NCBI RefSeq assembly: GCF_001758465.1
Contig: NZ_MJIC01000015.1
Coordinates: 372,001 to 436,000 of the forward strand
Length of the DNA stretch: 64,000 nt
Direction of reading: 5' to 3'
Origin: Marisediminitalea lipolytica
GTDB lineage: Bacteria > Pseudomonadota > Gammaproteobacteria > Enterobacterales > Alteromonadaceae
The notes under the pieces are model-generated. The model did not search any database, had not been told where the DNA came from, and was given only the letters and a program-made list of their open reading frames with translations. Both the position numbers and the translations under genes were made by a program. This document shows positions 36,010 to 43,721 of this stretch, one piece after another. Every line of letters starts with the position of its first letter. Positions within the stretch are counted from its first letter, which is position 1.

Positions 36010-37741
36010 AGCGCTGCTACAACAAGCGCAGTCAGCATTTGGTCAGGGGGAGCTGACTAACGCTGTTGAACTTTTGCGGCGATGTTTAGCAACCGATGCC
36101 AAAAATACTTTGGCAGCAACGAACCTGTGTTTAGTGCTAGGGCGACTTGGCTTGTTTCCTGAAGCAAAAATGGCTGGTCTTAATGCACTGGCTCTGGCGC
36201 CTGAGTCGGTTCCTGCGCTGATTAATACCAGTGTAGCGTTGCAGGCTTTGGGCGAACTTGATGACGCTGAAGCCCTGCTATTACGCGCCGCTAAACTCGC
36301 GCCGAACAACAGCGATATATGGGATTGTCTAAGTCTGGGGCAGCAACAGGCAGGGCGGTTTGTTGAAGCGTTGCAAAGTTTACGTAAAGCCATCACCATC
36401 GCGCCTGAAAATGCCAATGCGGCCATGAATTACGGCTTGTTGCTGCAAAAGCTGGGGCATAGCGAAAGTGCGCTATTCTGGGCACAAAAAGCTTTAAGCA
36501 TGGCTCCCGAAGACAGAACGTTGGCGCAGAACTATTTAATGTTCAGACAATATGTATTGAACGGTAACAGTGAGCAGGAAGTACAACAAACCTGCGCTGT
36601 TATTGCCAGAGCCTATCCGCCTGTGAGTCATCTGGCTGTAAAGCCTCGCACAGCAAATACAGTAAAAATCGGATTAATCTCTGCGGATTTTTATCGTCAT
36701 CCGGTGGGTTACTTTTTGATTGGAGTGCTAGCAGAACTGGCGGCGCAGGGGATAGAGCTGGTGCTGTACATGAATCAAAGGAACCAGGATGGTCTCACCG
36801 ATAAGCTGGTCTCACACGCATCGAAAGTCACCAACGTTATTGGGATATCAGACAGGCAGTTAGCCGAGATGATCATGGCGGATGAATTAACGTGTCTTAT
36901 CGATTTGTCTGGACACTCGAAAGGAAACCGATTAGGGGCATTATTATATAAACCCTGTCCAAAACAATTTAGTTGGCTGGGCTACTTTGCCAGCACCGGA
37001 TTAACGGCCATAGATGCGGTGATTCTGGGAGAGTTCCAGTATGTGAACGGCGTTGAAAAGTTCTATAGCGAAGCAATAGCTGTTATGAAAGGCAGTCATT
37101 TTACCTATACACCGCCAGAACATTGTCCGGACATAGCTCAGCGCCCAGCAATAGAGCAGCCTGGAGTCACTTTTGGGTCGTTCAATAATCTGGCAAAGCT
37201 CAATGAAAGGCTGTTAGATACCTGGAGTAAGATACTGCTTGCCGTCCCCAATAGCCGGTTAATTCTGAAGTGGTCAACGTTCATTGATGCGGGTGTAATT
37301 GAGGAAGTTACCAGGGCGTTTGAAATCCGAGGGGTGAGTAAAGACGTAATTATATGCCGCGCTTCCTCCGAACATTACGCCATGCTAAACGAATATAACG
37401 ACGTTGATATTTGTTTAGATCCGTTCCCGTTTAATGGTGGCCTAACCACCTGTGAAGCGCTTTGGATGGGGGTTCCGGTGATATCTCTGGCTGGTGTTAA
37501 ACCTGTATCAAGACAGTCAAAAGGCATCCTTGACGCCATCGGCTTATCTGATTTAGTGGTGACTACTGAGCGTTGCTATGTACAGAAGGCGGTGGCCTTG
37601 GCCGCAGACACAAAGCGCAGAGATTATCTTCGACAAAGCTTGCGAGGCAGGATGGAACAAAGCCCTTTGATGGATTATAAAACAATGGCGAACTCATTGC
37701 TCGCCATTGTTAAATCGGATACGACCGCCTGGCTCAGTTAA
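35987..37741 (+). CDS. TPR-containing O-GlcNAc transferase-like glycosyltransferase (GT41, SPINDLY type)
   Basis: A 584-residue cytoplasmic protein. Residues about 5-175 are four to five tetratricopeptide repeats; the rest is the GT41 catalytic part of OGT/SPINDLY. Seen motifs are LISADFYRHPVGYF (about 228, with the conserved His), CLIDLSGHSKGNR (about 305), SWLGYFASTG, FGSFNNLAKL, and the UDP-sugar site CLDPFPFNGGLTTCEALWMGVPV (about 477-499). Such bacterial enzymes attach sugars to Ser/Thr of proteins. The adjacent convergent gene encodes a Thr/Ser-rich repeat protein, a plausible substrate. A second ATG follows the first directly; both are possible starts. It begins inside the GGDEF pseudogene's end. 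Confidence 0.92.
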   Translation: MMKPISSEALLQQAQSAFGQGELTNAVELLRRCLATDAKNTLAATNLCLVLGRLGLFPEAKMAGLNALALAPESVPALINTSVALQALGELDDAEALLLRAAKLAPNNSDIWDCLSLGQQQAGRFVEALQSLRKAITIAPENANAAMNYGLLLQKLGHSESALFWAQKALSMAPEDRTLAQNYLMFRQYVLNGNSEQEVQQTCAVIARAYPPVSHLAVKPRTANTVKIGLISADFYRHPVGYFLIGVLAELAAQGIELVLYMNQRNQDGLTDKLVSHASKVTNVIGISDRQLAEMIMADELTCLIDLSGHSKGNRLGALLYKPCPKQFSWLGYFASTGLTAIDAVILGEFQYVNGVEKFYSEAIAVMKGSHFTYTPPEHCPDIAQRPAIEQPGVTFGSFNNLAKLNERLLDTWSKILLAVPNSRLILKWSTFIDAGVIEEVTRAFEIRGVSKDVIICRASSEHYAMLNEYNDVDICLDPFPFNGGLTTCEALWMGVPVISLAGVKPVSRQSKGILDAIGLSDLVVTTERCYVQKAVALAADTKRRDYLRQSLRGRMEQSPLMDYKTMANSLLAIVKSDTTAWLS

Positions 37742-37755
37742 CTATGGCCCTAACG

Positions 37756-40482
37756 CTATTTACTCTGTAATTGTTTGCGGCGTAATCCTGCAAATGTCAG
37801 ACCGCCTAACATCAACAGCAGGCCAGAAGGCGACGATACCGTTGTAGCGGCAGAGTCGATAAATGTACCGATAAACCGGTAGGAATATTGTTCCCCCGCT
37901 TCACCAAAAGCGGCCCCAACATCAGTAGTGAGCAGTAAAGTAAATTCAAAGTTACCGGTTAAATAGTCGTCCAGCGTAAAATAGCTATCGAAAATATCCT
38001 GCTCGTACAACACCATGCCGCCGTTAAAGCCGAACAGACTGAACAGATCTCCGTGTAAGCCGCCAAAAGTCACATCAAGCAGCGTCATTCCGGTGAACGG
38101 ATTGTCCACCGCCAGGTCAGTTGACTGGTTTGCGATGTTAAAGTTTATCTGCCATGGGTTAGCAAGGTCTATTTGACCCATATCCATTGTTTGCCCGGCT
38201 GTATAAATGGAACTGTAAATCGGACCCACTTCAACGTTTCTTTCATAAGAAGATTGGCAACTGGATGAGCCTGCCACGGCATAAAGCCCCGCCGGGCAGG
38301 TGTTAGCCGCGGTTGCGCCACTGAACGCAACAAACGTGCCCGGAGGCGCTGGTGTAGCCGATGATTGCCCTGCCGTTGCCACGTAATAGCCCGGTTGTGC
38401 GGGCGTTGCAGCAGAAGCTCCCTCAGCATCAACATAAGTTCCTGGCGGTGCAGCGAAGGGGGCGATAGCACCTTCCATCGGCACGAAATACCCAACTGGT
38501 GCTGCCTTAGCGGCAGTGGCGCCGTTGGTATCCACATAATAACCGGGCTCTGCAGGAATCGCCGCTGAATAACCCTCGCCCGGCACATAGCTTCCTGCAG
38601 GAGCTTGCTGTGCAGTGGTTGCTCCCGCATTTGGCACGTAATAACCAGCCGGAGCAGGTGTGGATGATGTTTGCCCTGGCTGTTCTACATAGGTGCCAAC
38701 TTCTGCCAGGGTAGGCGCCGATGCCCCCGCTGTTGGAACATAGCTACCCGCTGGGGCTGGCTGGGCAGCAATTGCGCCTTCATTTGGAACATAATAACCC
38801 GCTGCCGCCGGAGTGGATGCAGTTTGTCCTGGTTGGGCTACATAGCTGCCAGGCTCAGCCAGCGTGGCTGCTGAAGCGCCTTCAGCTGGAACATAGCTAC
38901 CTGCAGGGGCTTGTTGAGCATAGGTAGCCCCGTAACTATCGACAAAGTAACCTGCTGGCGCGAGGGTAGATTCGGTTGCCCCTGTAGTATTTACGTATGA
39001 GCCCGGCTCAGCTGGTAAAGCAGTGCTATAACCTTCTCCAGGCACATAGGTCCCCATTCCTGCAATCTGTGCGGAGGTTGCGCCTTCATTTGGAACATAA
39101 TAACCCGCTGCCGCCGGAGTGGATGCAGTTTGTCCTGGCTGGGCTACATAGCTGCCAGGCTCAGCCAGCGTAGGTGCAGATGCGCCTTCAGTTGGAACAT
39201 AGCTACCTGCAGGGGCTTGTTGAGCATTGGTAGCCCCGTAACTATCGACAAAGAATCCCGCTGGCGCGAGTGTAGATTCGGTCGCACCTGTAGTATTTAC
39301 GTATGAGCCCGGCTCAGCTGGTAAGGCAGCGCTGTAACCTTCTCCAGGTACATAGGTCCCCATTCCTGCAATCAGTGAGGACGTTGCGCCAGCGTTGGGT
39401 ACAAAATAGCCCGCCGGGGCTGGCGTAGCAGACGCTTGACCAACCTGATCGACATAGGTGCCAGGGGCTGCCAGTGTTGGCGCTATAGCGCCTTCAGTTG
39501 GAACGTACGAACCCACTGGGGCTGCTTTAGCAGCCGAGGAGCCAGCAGTATCTACATAATAGCCAACAGGTGCGGGCGTGGTTTCCGTGGCACCGGTGGT
39601 ATTAACGTATGAGCCTGGTGCGGCTTGTAGCGCTGCACTATAGCCCTCGCCAGGTACATAAGTGCCCATTCCTGCAATCTGTGCCGTGGAAGCGCCTTCA
39701 TTAGGCACAAAATAGCCTGCGGCGGCTGGGGTAGCAGAGGATTGACCAACCTGATCGACATAGGTGCCAGGCGCGGCCAGCGTTGGTGCTTCAGCGCCTT
39801 CAGTCGGTACATATGAGCCAACTGGCGCTTGTTTAGCAGCAGTCGCACCAGAGGTATCAACGTAATAGCCGACAGGTGCAGGGGTGGTTGCTGTAGCACC
39901 GGTGGTATTAACGTATGAGCCTGGTGCGGCTTGTAGCGCTGCACTATAGCCCTCGCCAGGTACATAAGTGCCCATTCCTGCAATCTGTGCCGTGGAAGCG
40001 CCTTCATTAGGCACAAAATAGCCTGCGGCGGCTGGGGTAGCAGAGGATTGACCAACCTGATCGACATAGGTACCAGGCTCAGCCAGCGTTGGTGCTGCAG
40101 CGCCTTCAGTAGATACATATGAGCCAATTGGCGCTGGTTTAGCAGCGGACGCCCCTAAAATATCTACATAATACCCTGCTGATGCAGGCGTAGCTGCCGA
40201 GGCACCGGTAGTGTTTACATAAAAACCTAAAGGGGCCAGGGTTGCAGATGTGGCACCTTCCGTAGCGACGAATCTTCCTATAGGAGCCGGTGTTGGTGCG
40301 GTTGCTCCATTTAAGGCTACATAAGTACCTACTGGCGCAATAATGCAGTCAGCCCCTGAGGCGCCGTCTGGGCCGTAATAGCCTGCAGAACAGTTGCTAT
40401 CTGCGAAAGCTGGTGAGGCTAATAAGGCGAGTGTTATGGCAGAGAGTTTTAATCCATTCCGTGCCTGATGAGATACTTCCAT
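37756..40482 (-). CDS. Large secreted 17-residue-repeat protein with PEP-CTERM-like C-terminus
   Basis: A 908-residue exported protein. Signal peptide 1-27 (SPAFA/DSN). Residues about 31-735 consist of about forty repeats of 17 residues with the pattern APxGxYVxxxGAxxATx, arranged in six-unit blocks of 102 residues. The first and last units keep paired cysteines (NCSAGYYGP...DC and CPAGLYAV...SC) like GCC2/GCC3-type modules, while all internal units lack them. A globular domain (about 740-880) follows. The C-terminus SSPSGLLLMLGGLTFAGLRRKQ has the small-Pro box, hydrophobic helix and Arg cluster of PEP-CTERM sorting signals. Probably a cell-surface or biofilm matrix protein. Very rich in Thr, Ser and Ala, hence a likely glycosylation target. 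An AGGAG site supports the ATG. Confidence 0.88.
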   Translation of the reverse strand: MEVSHQARNGLKLSAITLALLASPAFADSNCSAGYYGPDGASGADCIIAPVGTYVALNGATAPTPAPIGRFVATEGATSATLAPLGFYVNTTGASAATPASAGYYVDILGASAAKPAPIGSYVSTEGAAAPTLAEPGTYVDQVGQSSATPAAAGYFVPNEGASTAQIAGMGTYVPGEGYSAALQAAPGSYVNTTGATATTPAPVGYYVDTSGATAAKQAPVGSYVPTEGAEAPTLAAPGTYVDQVGQSSATPAAAGYFVPNEGASTAQIAGMGTYVPGEGYSAALQAAPGSYVNTTGATETTPAPVGYYVDTAGSSAAKAAPVGSYVPTEGAIAPTLAAPGTYVDQVGQASATPAPAGYFVPNAGATSSLIAGMGTYVPGEGYSAALPAEPGSYVNTTGATESTLAPAGFFVDSYGATNAQQAPAGSYVPTEGASAPTLAEPGSYVAQPGQTASTPAAAGYYVPNEGATSAQIAGMGTYVPGEGYSTALPAEPGSYVNTTGATESTLAPAGYFVDSYGATYAQQAPAGSYVPAEGASAATLAEPGSYVAQPGQTASTPAAAGYYVPNEGAIAAQPAPAGSYVPTAGASAPTLAEVGTYVEQPGQTSSTPAPAGYYVPNAGATTAQQAPAGSYVPGEGYSAAIPAEPGYYVDTNGATAAKAAPVGYFVPMEGAIAPFAAPPGTYVDAEGASAATPAQPGYYVATAGQSSATPAPPGTFVAFSGATAANTCPAGLYAVAGSSSCQSSYERNVEVGPIYSSIYTAGQTMDMGQIDLANPWQINFNIANQSTDLAVDNPFTGMTLLDVTFGGLHGDLFSLFGFNGGMVLYEQDIFDSYFTLDDYLTGNFEFTLLLTTDVGAAFGEAGEQYSYRFIGTFIDSAATTVSSPSGLLLMLGGLTFAGLRRKQLQSK
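38290..40390. repeat. 51-bp tandem repeats with a 306-bp higher-order period
   Basis: The DNA coding for the repeat protein is a nested tandem array: 51-bp units grouped in sixes. Bases 39591-39765 and 39897-40071 are identical over 175 bp at a distance of 306 bp. A second pair of near-identical tracts begins at 38888 and 39194, again 306 bp apart. Because 51 is a multiple of three, several other frames also stay open here and yield spurious ORFs. Such arrays change copy number easily and may collapse in assembly. Confidence 0.93.
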
Positions 40483-40648
40483 GTTTTGCTCCTACTACTC
40501 TATTGCCAGAATGCACATATCATTAACATTATGAACATTGCTGGTTAAATATCAAACAGTTTGTCGGGTGGTCTGACATCAAGTGGCATTGCAAGTGTAT
40601 TTAAACGCCGTTAGCGTATAGGGCGGGATAAGTTGGAGAATAGACTAC

Positions 40649-41995
40649 ATGGATCATCAGGAAGTCAACAATGCATTTCAGCAGGCCGCAACATTACATC
40701 GTGCAGGTGAATATGCCCAGGCAGAGATTATGTATCGTAACTTGATGACTCAACCGCTGTTGCGAAGTGAAATCTCTTTGAACCTGGTTACGTTATTACT
40801 GGCCACCGAAAAATATGCTGCGGCAAATGTTTTGCTTACCGAATTACATAGTATTGCCCCACAAACGCCCTATTTAGATAAAACTTGTTTCGATATGGCG
40901 CTGCTTTTTTATGAAAAAGGTTACTGGATTGAGGCTGAGCCCTGGATAAGGATTGCATTGGGCTACTTTCCCAAGGATAAAAAACTGGCATGGATCCTAA
41001 ACCGTATAAAACCCCGTGATTATATAGCGCCGGAAGTATTTGACCCATTGCTTGGTGAAACGCTATTGCGAGCAAGTCCACGTGAAGCTGAGAAATACGT
41101 TTACACTATTGATATTGCCGGTACATGTAACCTGAGGTGCCCCAGTTGTCCGGTGGGAAATATATCCGGAACAGGCCGCACTGTCGGCATGATGAATGTT
41201 GAATTGTTTAAAAAAATACTGGCAAAAATAAATCAGGAAAGCCCCTGCGAACATCCTCAGATTTGGTTATATAACTGGGGCGAGCCGTTGCTACACCCCA
41301 AATTGGCAGAATTTATTGATCTAATTCATCAATACAAAATGTCGGCGCATATTTCAACAAACCTGAACGTAACGCAAAACCTGGAGCAAGTAATAAAGGC
41401 TGGGCCAGACGAACTAAAAATCTCTATTTCCGGCATGTCCCCAAAAACCTATAGTTTTTCTCACCAACGGGGCGACATCAATCTGGTGAAATCGAATTTG
41501 TATAAGATTCGCTATCTGATAGATAAATATAAGCAGACCGGAATACGGGTATGGATGGGCCAGCATATCTACAAGCACAACCAGCATGAGATTGAAGCGG
41601 CCGTAAATATATGCCGGGAGTTGGGTTACGAACACCATCCTATTGCTGCTTATTTACAACCATTGGAAAAAGCATTTGAGGTTATCGAATATGGAGAATC
41701 TGAAAAAGATAAAGCAATCGTGTCTGAACTGTTAACTCATCCAAGAGATACCGCAGCGAAGTTAAGTGCTTCAAGACGAAAAGACTATGATTGTGAGTTA
41801 CGGTTTAACCAGACCGTAATTAACTATGATGGTAGTGTCGCCTTGTGCTGTAATGTTTATGAGCCAAAAAATATGCTGGGAGTACAGTTTCTGGATAATA
41901 CTCATAAAGAAATTGAGGTTCTTAAGTATCGTCATAGTTTTTGTGAGAAATGCCGGAAACTTGGTCTGAATTACACACCAGCAAAGATGAGTTAA
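40649..41995 (+). CDS. TPR-radical SAM/SPASM domain protein
   Basis: A 448-residue protein. Residues about 1-110 look like TPR helices (AFQQAATLHRAGEYAQAEIMYRNL). A radical SAM core starts near 150 with the 4Fe-4S motif CNLRCPSC (CxxxCxxC) in DIAGTCNLRCPSCPVGN. A C-terminal SPASM-like cluster region has DGSVALCCNVYEP and CEKCRKL (about 400-440). SPASM enzymes mature peptides or modify proteins. The gene overlaps convergently by four bases with a run of five tiny genes, three with double-glycine leaders, so peptide modification is one possibility. Its TPR domain resembles that of the nearby O-GlcNAc transferase in layout, so it could act on the repeat protein instead. GGAG precedes the ATG. 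Confidence 0.88.
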   Translation: MDHQEVNNAFQQAATLHRAGEYAQAEIMYRNLMTQPLLRSEISLNLVTLLLATEKYAAANVLLTELHSIAPQTPYLDKTCFDMALLFYEKGYWIEAEPWIRIALGYFPKDKKLAWILNRIKPRDYIAPEVFDPLLGETLLRASPREAEKYVYTIDIAGTCNLRCPSCPVGNISGTGRTVGMMNVELFKKILAKINQESPCEHPQIWLYNWGEPLLHPKLAEFIDLIHQYKMSAHISTNLNVTQNLEQVIKAGPDELKISISGMSPKTYSFSHQRGDINLVKSNLYKIRYLIDKYKQTGIRVWMGQHIYKHNQHEIEAAVNICRELGYEHHPIAAYLQPLEKAFEVIEYGESEKDKAIVSELLTHPRDTAAKLSASRRKDYDCELRFNQTVINYDGSVALCCNVYEPKNMLGVQFLDNTHKEIEVLKYRHSFCEKCRKLGLNYTPAKMS

Positions 41996-42168
41996 GGAAT
42001 ATCATCACCAGAGAAAGCATTGTGGCCAAATAAACTTCGGTAAAAAATCTGGTGGCGTTCTAAAACTGCCAGAGCCAACAAAAAATAACTGGTCATTGCT
42101 GCAAGTGACACCGTAAAAGCAGTTATCTCTAGCGTTGGAGATATCTGTAAGGTGTCGAACTTACTCAT
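41992..42168 (-). CDS. Small membrane protein, last gene of the GG-peptide cluster (possible immunity protein)
   Basis: A 58-residue product with a strong Shine-Dalgarno (GAGGAAG, five bases before ATG). It starts MSKFDTLQISPT, has one long hydrophobic helix (about residues 15-36: ITAFTVSLAAMTSYFLLALA), and ends with a polar tail (ERHQIFYRSLFGHNAFSGDDIP). No double-glycine motif. Its stop overlaps by four bases the stop of the radical SAM gene on the other strand. Lying directly after the peptide genes, it could be an immunity or accessory protein (inference). No family recognised. Confidence 0.7.
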   Translation of the reverse strand: MSKFDTLQISPTLEITAFTVSLAAMTSYFLLALAVLERHQIFYRSLFGHNAFSGDDIP

Positions 42169-42209
42169 CTTTACTTCCTCTTCGTTGCATTTCGAAAAAG
42201 TTTACTTTC

Positions 42210-42437
42210 CTAAATGATTATCAAAAAAAGAAGTGCAATAAGGCCACCGGTGCCTGAAAGTGCAAGTTCAATTTTTCTTGTAGGGTTTTTTATCAACCTG
42301 TAAAGATTTGAGAGGTATAAAAAACATAATGCTGCCGCCAGTAGCGTTTTATGGTCAAACTCGTCTAAAGTCATCTTCGCTGACCATGAGACTAATAAAA
42401 CTGCAATGGTGAGGATGACTGTTATTATGGGGTTCAT
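42210..42437 (-). CDS. Small two-/three-helix membrane protein in the GG-peptide cluster (possible immunity protein)
   Basis: A 75-residue hydrophobic protein with AAGGAT upstream of the ATG. Predicted membrane helices are at about residues 3-20 (ITVILTIAVLLVSWSA), 30-46 (TLLAAALCFLYLSNLY) and 58-75 (ELALSGTGGLIALLFLIII), linked by a basic loop (RLIKNPTRKIE). Many immunity proteins of class II bacteriocins are small multi-helix membrane proteins of about this size, which together with position suggests the role; homology is not claimed. A hairpin separates it from the third peptide gene. Confidence 0.72.
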   Translation of the reverse strand: MNPIITVILTIAVLLVSWSAKMTLDEFDHKTLLAAALCFLYLSNLYRLIKNPTRKIELALSGTGGLIALLFLIII

Positions 42438-42464
42438 GATAAATCCTTTTGACAGATTAGAGAT

Positions 42465-42492
42465 AATGCACTGCTAAAGCAGTGCATTTTTT
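42465..42492 (+). terminator. Hairpin with T-run, antisense to the peptide cluster
   Basis: A perfect 10-bp stem (AATGCACTGC with GCAGTGCATT, loop taaa) is followed on the + strand by six T bases ending exactly at the stop codon of peptide gene 3. As a terminator it points rightward, against the cluster. Read leftward it is a stable stem without a proper T-run, between peptide gene 3 and the membrane gene, and might set mRNA stability or partial read-through. Confidence 0.65.
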
Positions 42493-42651
42493 CTATTTCT
42501 TTTCTCGTAACGCCATTTCCGCTCCTACAGCGAAACCGACGGACGCTGCGAAACTACCTAGTGCTGCAGAACCAAAGTAAACGCCGTATGCTACTACGGG
42601 CAATATGCCCCCAGTAACGGCCTCTAACTCACTGTTTTTAATCAAAGTCAT
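42493..42651 (-). CDS. Double-glycine leader peptide 3 (bacteriocin-like precursor, 52 aa)
   Basis: A 52-residue precursor. The leader MTLIKNSELEAVTGG (15 residues) has the L-x4-E-L/E-x-V-x-GG pattern of class II microcin/bacteriocin leaders cut after Gly-Gly by C39-type ABC exporters. The predicted core of 37 residues (ILPVVAYGVYFGSAALG...) is hydrophobic, rich in Gly/Ala/Ser with small-xxx-small spacings, and ends with charged LREKK. The start at 42651 has AAGGAAAA upstream; a longer frame start would run into the neighbouring gene. It is the third of three peptide genes with equal leader length. No C39 exporter is in the window. Confidence 0.8.
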   Translation of the reverse strand: MTLIKNSELEAVTGGILPVVAYGVYFGSAALGSFAASVGFAVGAEMALREKK

Positions 42652-42661
42652 AAGATTTTCC

Positions 42662-42799
42662 TTACTCTTCAAGAAGCCAATAGATAAATGCTGCTGTACC
42701 AGCAACAGCTCCAGCTCTACCCAGAACAGAGGCCGCTAGTATCAGTACAGGGTGACCGCCGTAAATTGTCTCAACGTCTTTTGTATTTAATTCACGCAT
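42662..42799 (-). CDS. Double-glycine leader peptide 2 (bacteriocin-like precursor, 45 aa)
   Basis: A 45-residue precursor with leader MRELNTKDVETIYGG, nearly the textbook MREL-type double-glycine leader. The 30-residue core (HPVLILAASVLGRAGAVAG...) has GxxxG/AxxxG-like spacing of small residues, one Arg, and an acidic end (WLLEE). AGGAAACGGA precedes the ATG. It lies 11 bp after peptide gene 1 and 10 bp before peptide gene 3, so all three are surely co-transcribed. Helical, membrane-inserting cores with small-residue faces are typical of multi-peptide class II bacteriocins. Confidence 0.8.
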   Translation of the reverse strand: MRELNTKDVETIYGGHPVLILAASVLGRAGAVAGTAAFIYWLLEE

Positions 42800-42810
42800 A
42801 ATTCCGTTTC

Positions 42811-42951
42811 CTATTTATAAAGATAATGACCGAGAGCCTTACCGCCTTCATAAAGGCCAATAAGGCCGCTAGTAATTTCAACAGCCGCAATGATTAAAGG
42901 AATTACACCGCCGTTTACCTCATGAGTTTCCGCAATAGAAAGTTCGTACAT
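42811..42951 (-). CDS. Double-glycine leader peptide 1 (bacteriocin-like precursor, 46 aa)
   Basis: A 46-residue precursor with leader MYELSIAETHEVNGG (15 residues) and a 31-residue core (VIPLIIAAVEITSGLIGLY...) that has a GxxGLYEGGKALG segment and ends HYLYK. GGAG lies seven bases before the ATG. It is the first gene of the leftward cluster. A possible promoter in the divergent region to its right (TTGTAG, 17 bases, ATTAAA) is weak. Net charge differs between the three cores (peptide 2 acidic, peptides 1 and 3 with Lys-ending tails), as in complementary peptides. Confidence 0.8.
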   Translation of the reverse strand: MYELSIAETHEVNGGVIPLIIAAVEITSGLIGLYEGGKALGHYLYK

Positions 42952-43135
42952 AGTATTCTCCGTTTAATTGAATCCCGAATTGGGTCTACAAGCTTAAATA
43001 AGTGGAGCGACAGATATAACTGTCCTACTGACTAGAAAAATAACGGGTTTTGTGAAGATATCAGTAAACTCAGGCTTTTATTGTGTGACTGAGCCACGAA
43101 AAAACCTGTTGTCTAAAGAAAAGACAAACTAACAG

Positions 43136-43163
43136 TTGCATACCCCCATTAAATCTGTATAAT
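43136..43163 (+). promoter_or_regulatory. Strong sigma-70 promoter of the S10 ribosomal operon
   Basis: TTGCAT (43136-43141), 16 bases, TATAAT (43158-43163), followed by a GC-rich discriminator (tcgcgccc) typical of stringently controlled ribosomal promoters. Transcription should start near 43170. Confidence 0.85.
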
Positions 43164-43169
43164 TCGCGC

Positions 43170-43703
<534 letters not shown>

Positions 43704-43721
43704 CAAGAGAGGGTAATAACA

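Noticed and set aside
38169..38630. 153-codon reverse-strand ORF overlapping the 3' part of the repeat gene
   Set aside because: Frame shadow of the same repeats; no start signal or domain.
39552..40127. 191-codon reverse-strand ORF in another frame of the repeat gene
   Set aside because: It is a by-product of 51-bp repeats, which keep all frames open; the product is an implausible low-complexity sequence and the real frame has signal peptide and sorting tail.
38290..40390. CRISPR-like regular repeats
   Set aside because: Units are contiguous, 51 bp, coding in frame, without unique spacers, and no cas genes are near.
40560..40640. TGGCAT-TGCA sequence upstream of the radical SAM gene as a sigma-54 promoter
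   Set aside because: Spacing between the GG and GC elements is wrong for sigma-54.
42652..42705. Longer start for peptide gene 3 (adds 18 residues)
   Set aside because: It would overlap peptide gene 2 and spoil the 15-residue leader; the ATG at 42651 has its own ribosome binding site.
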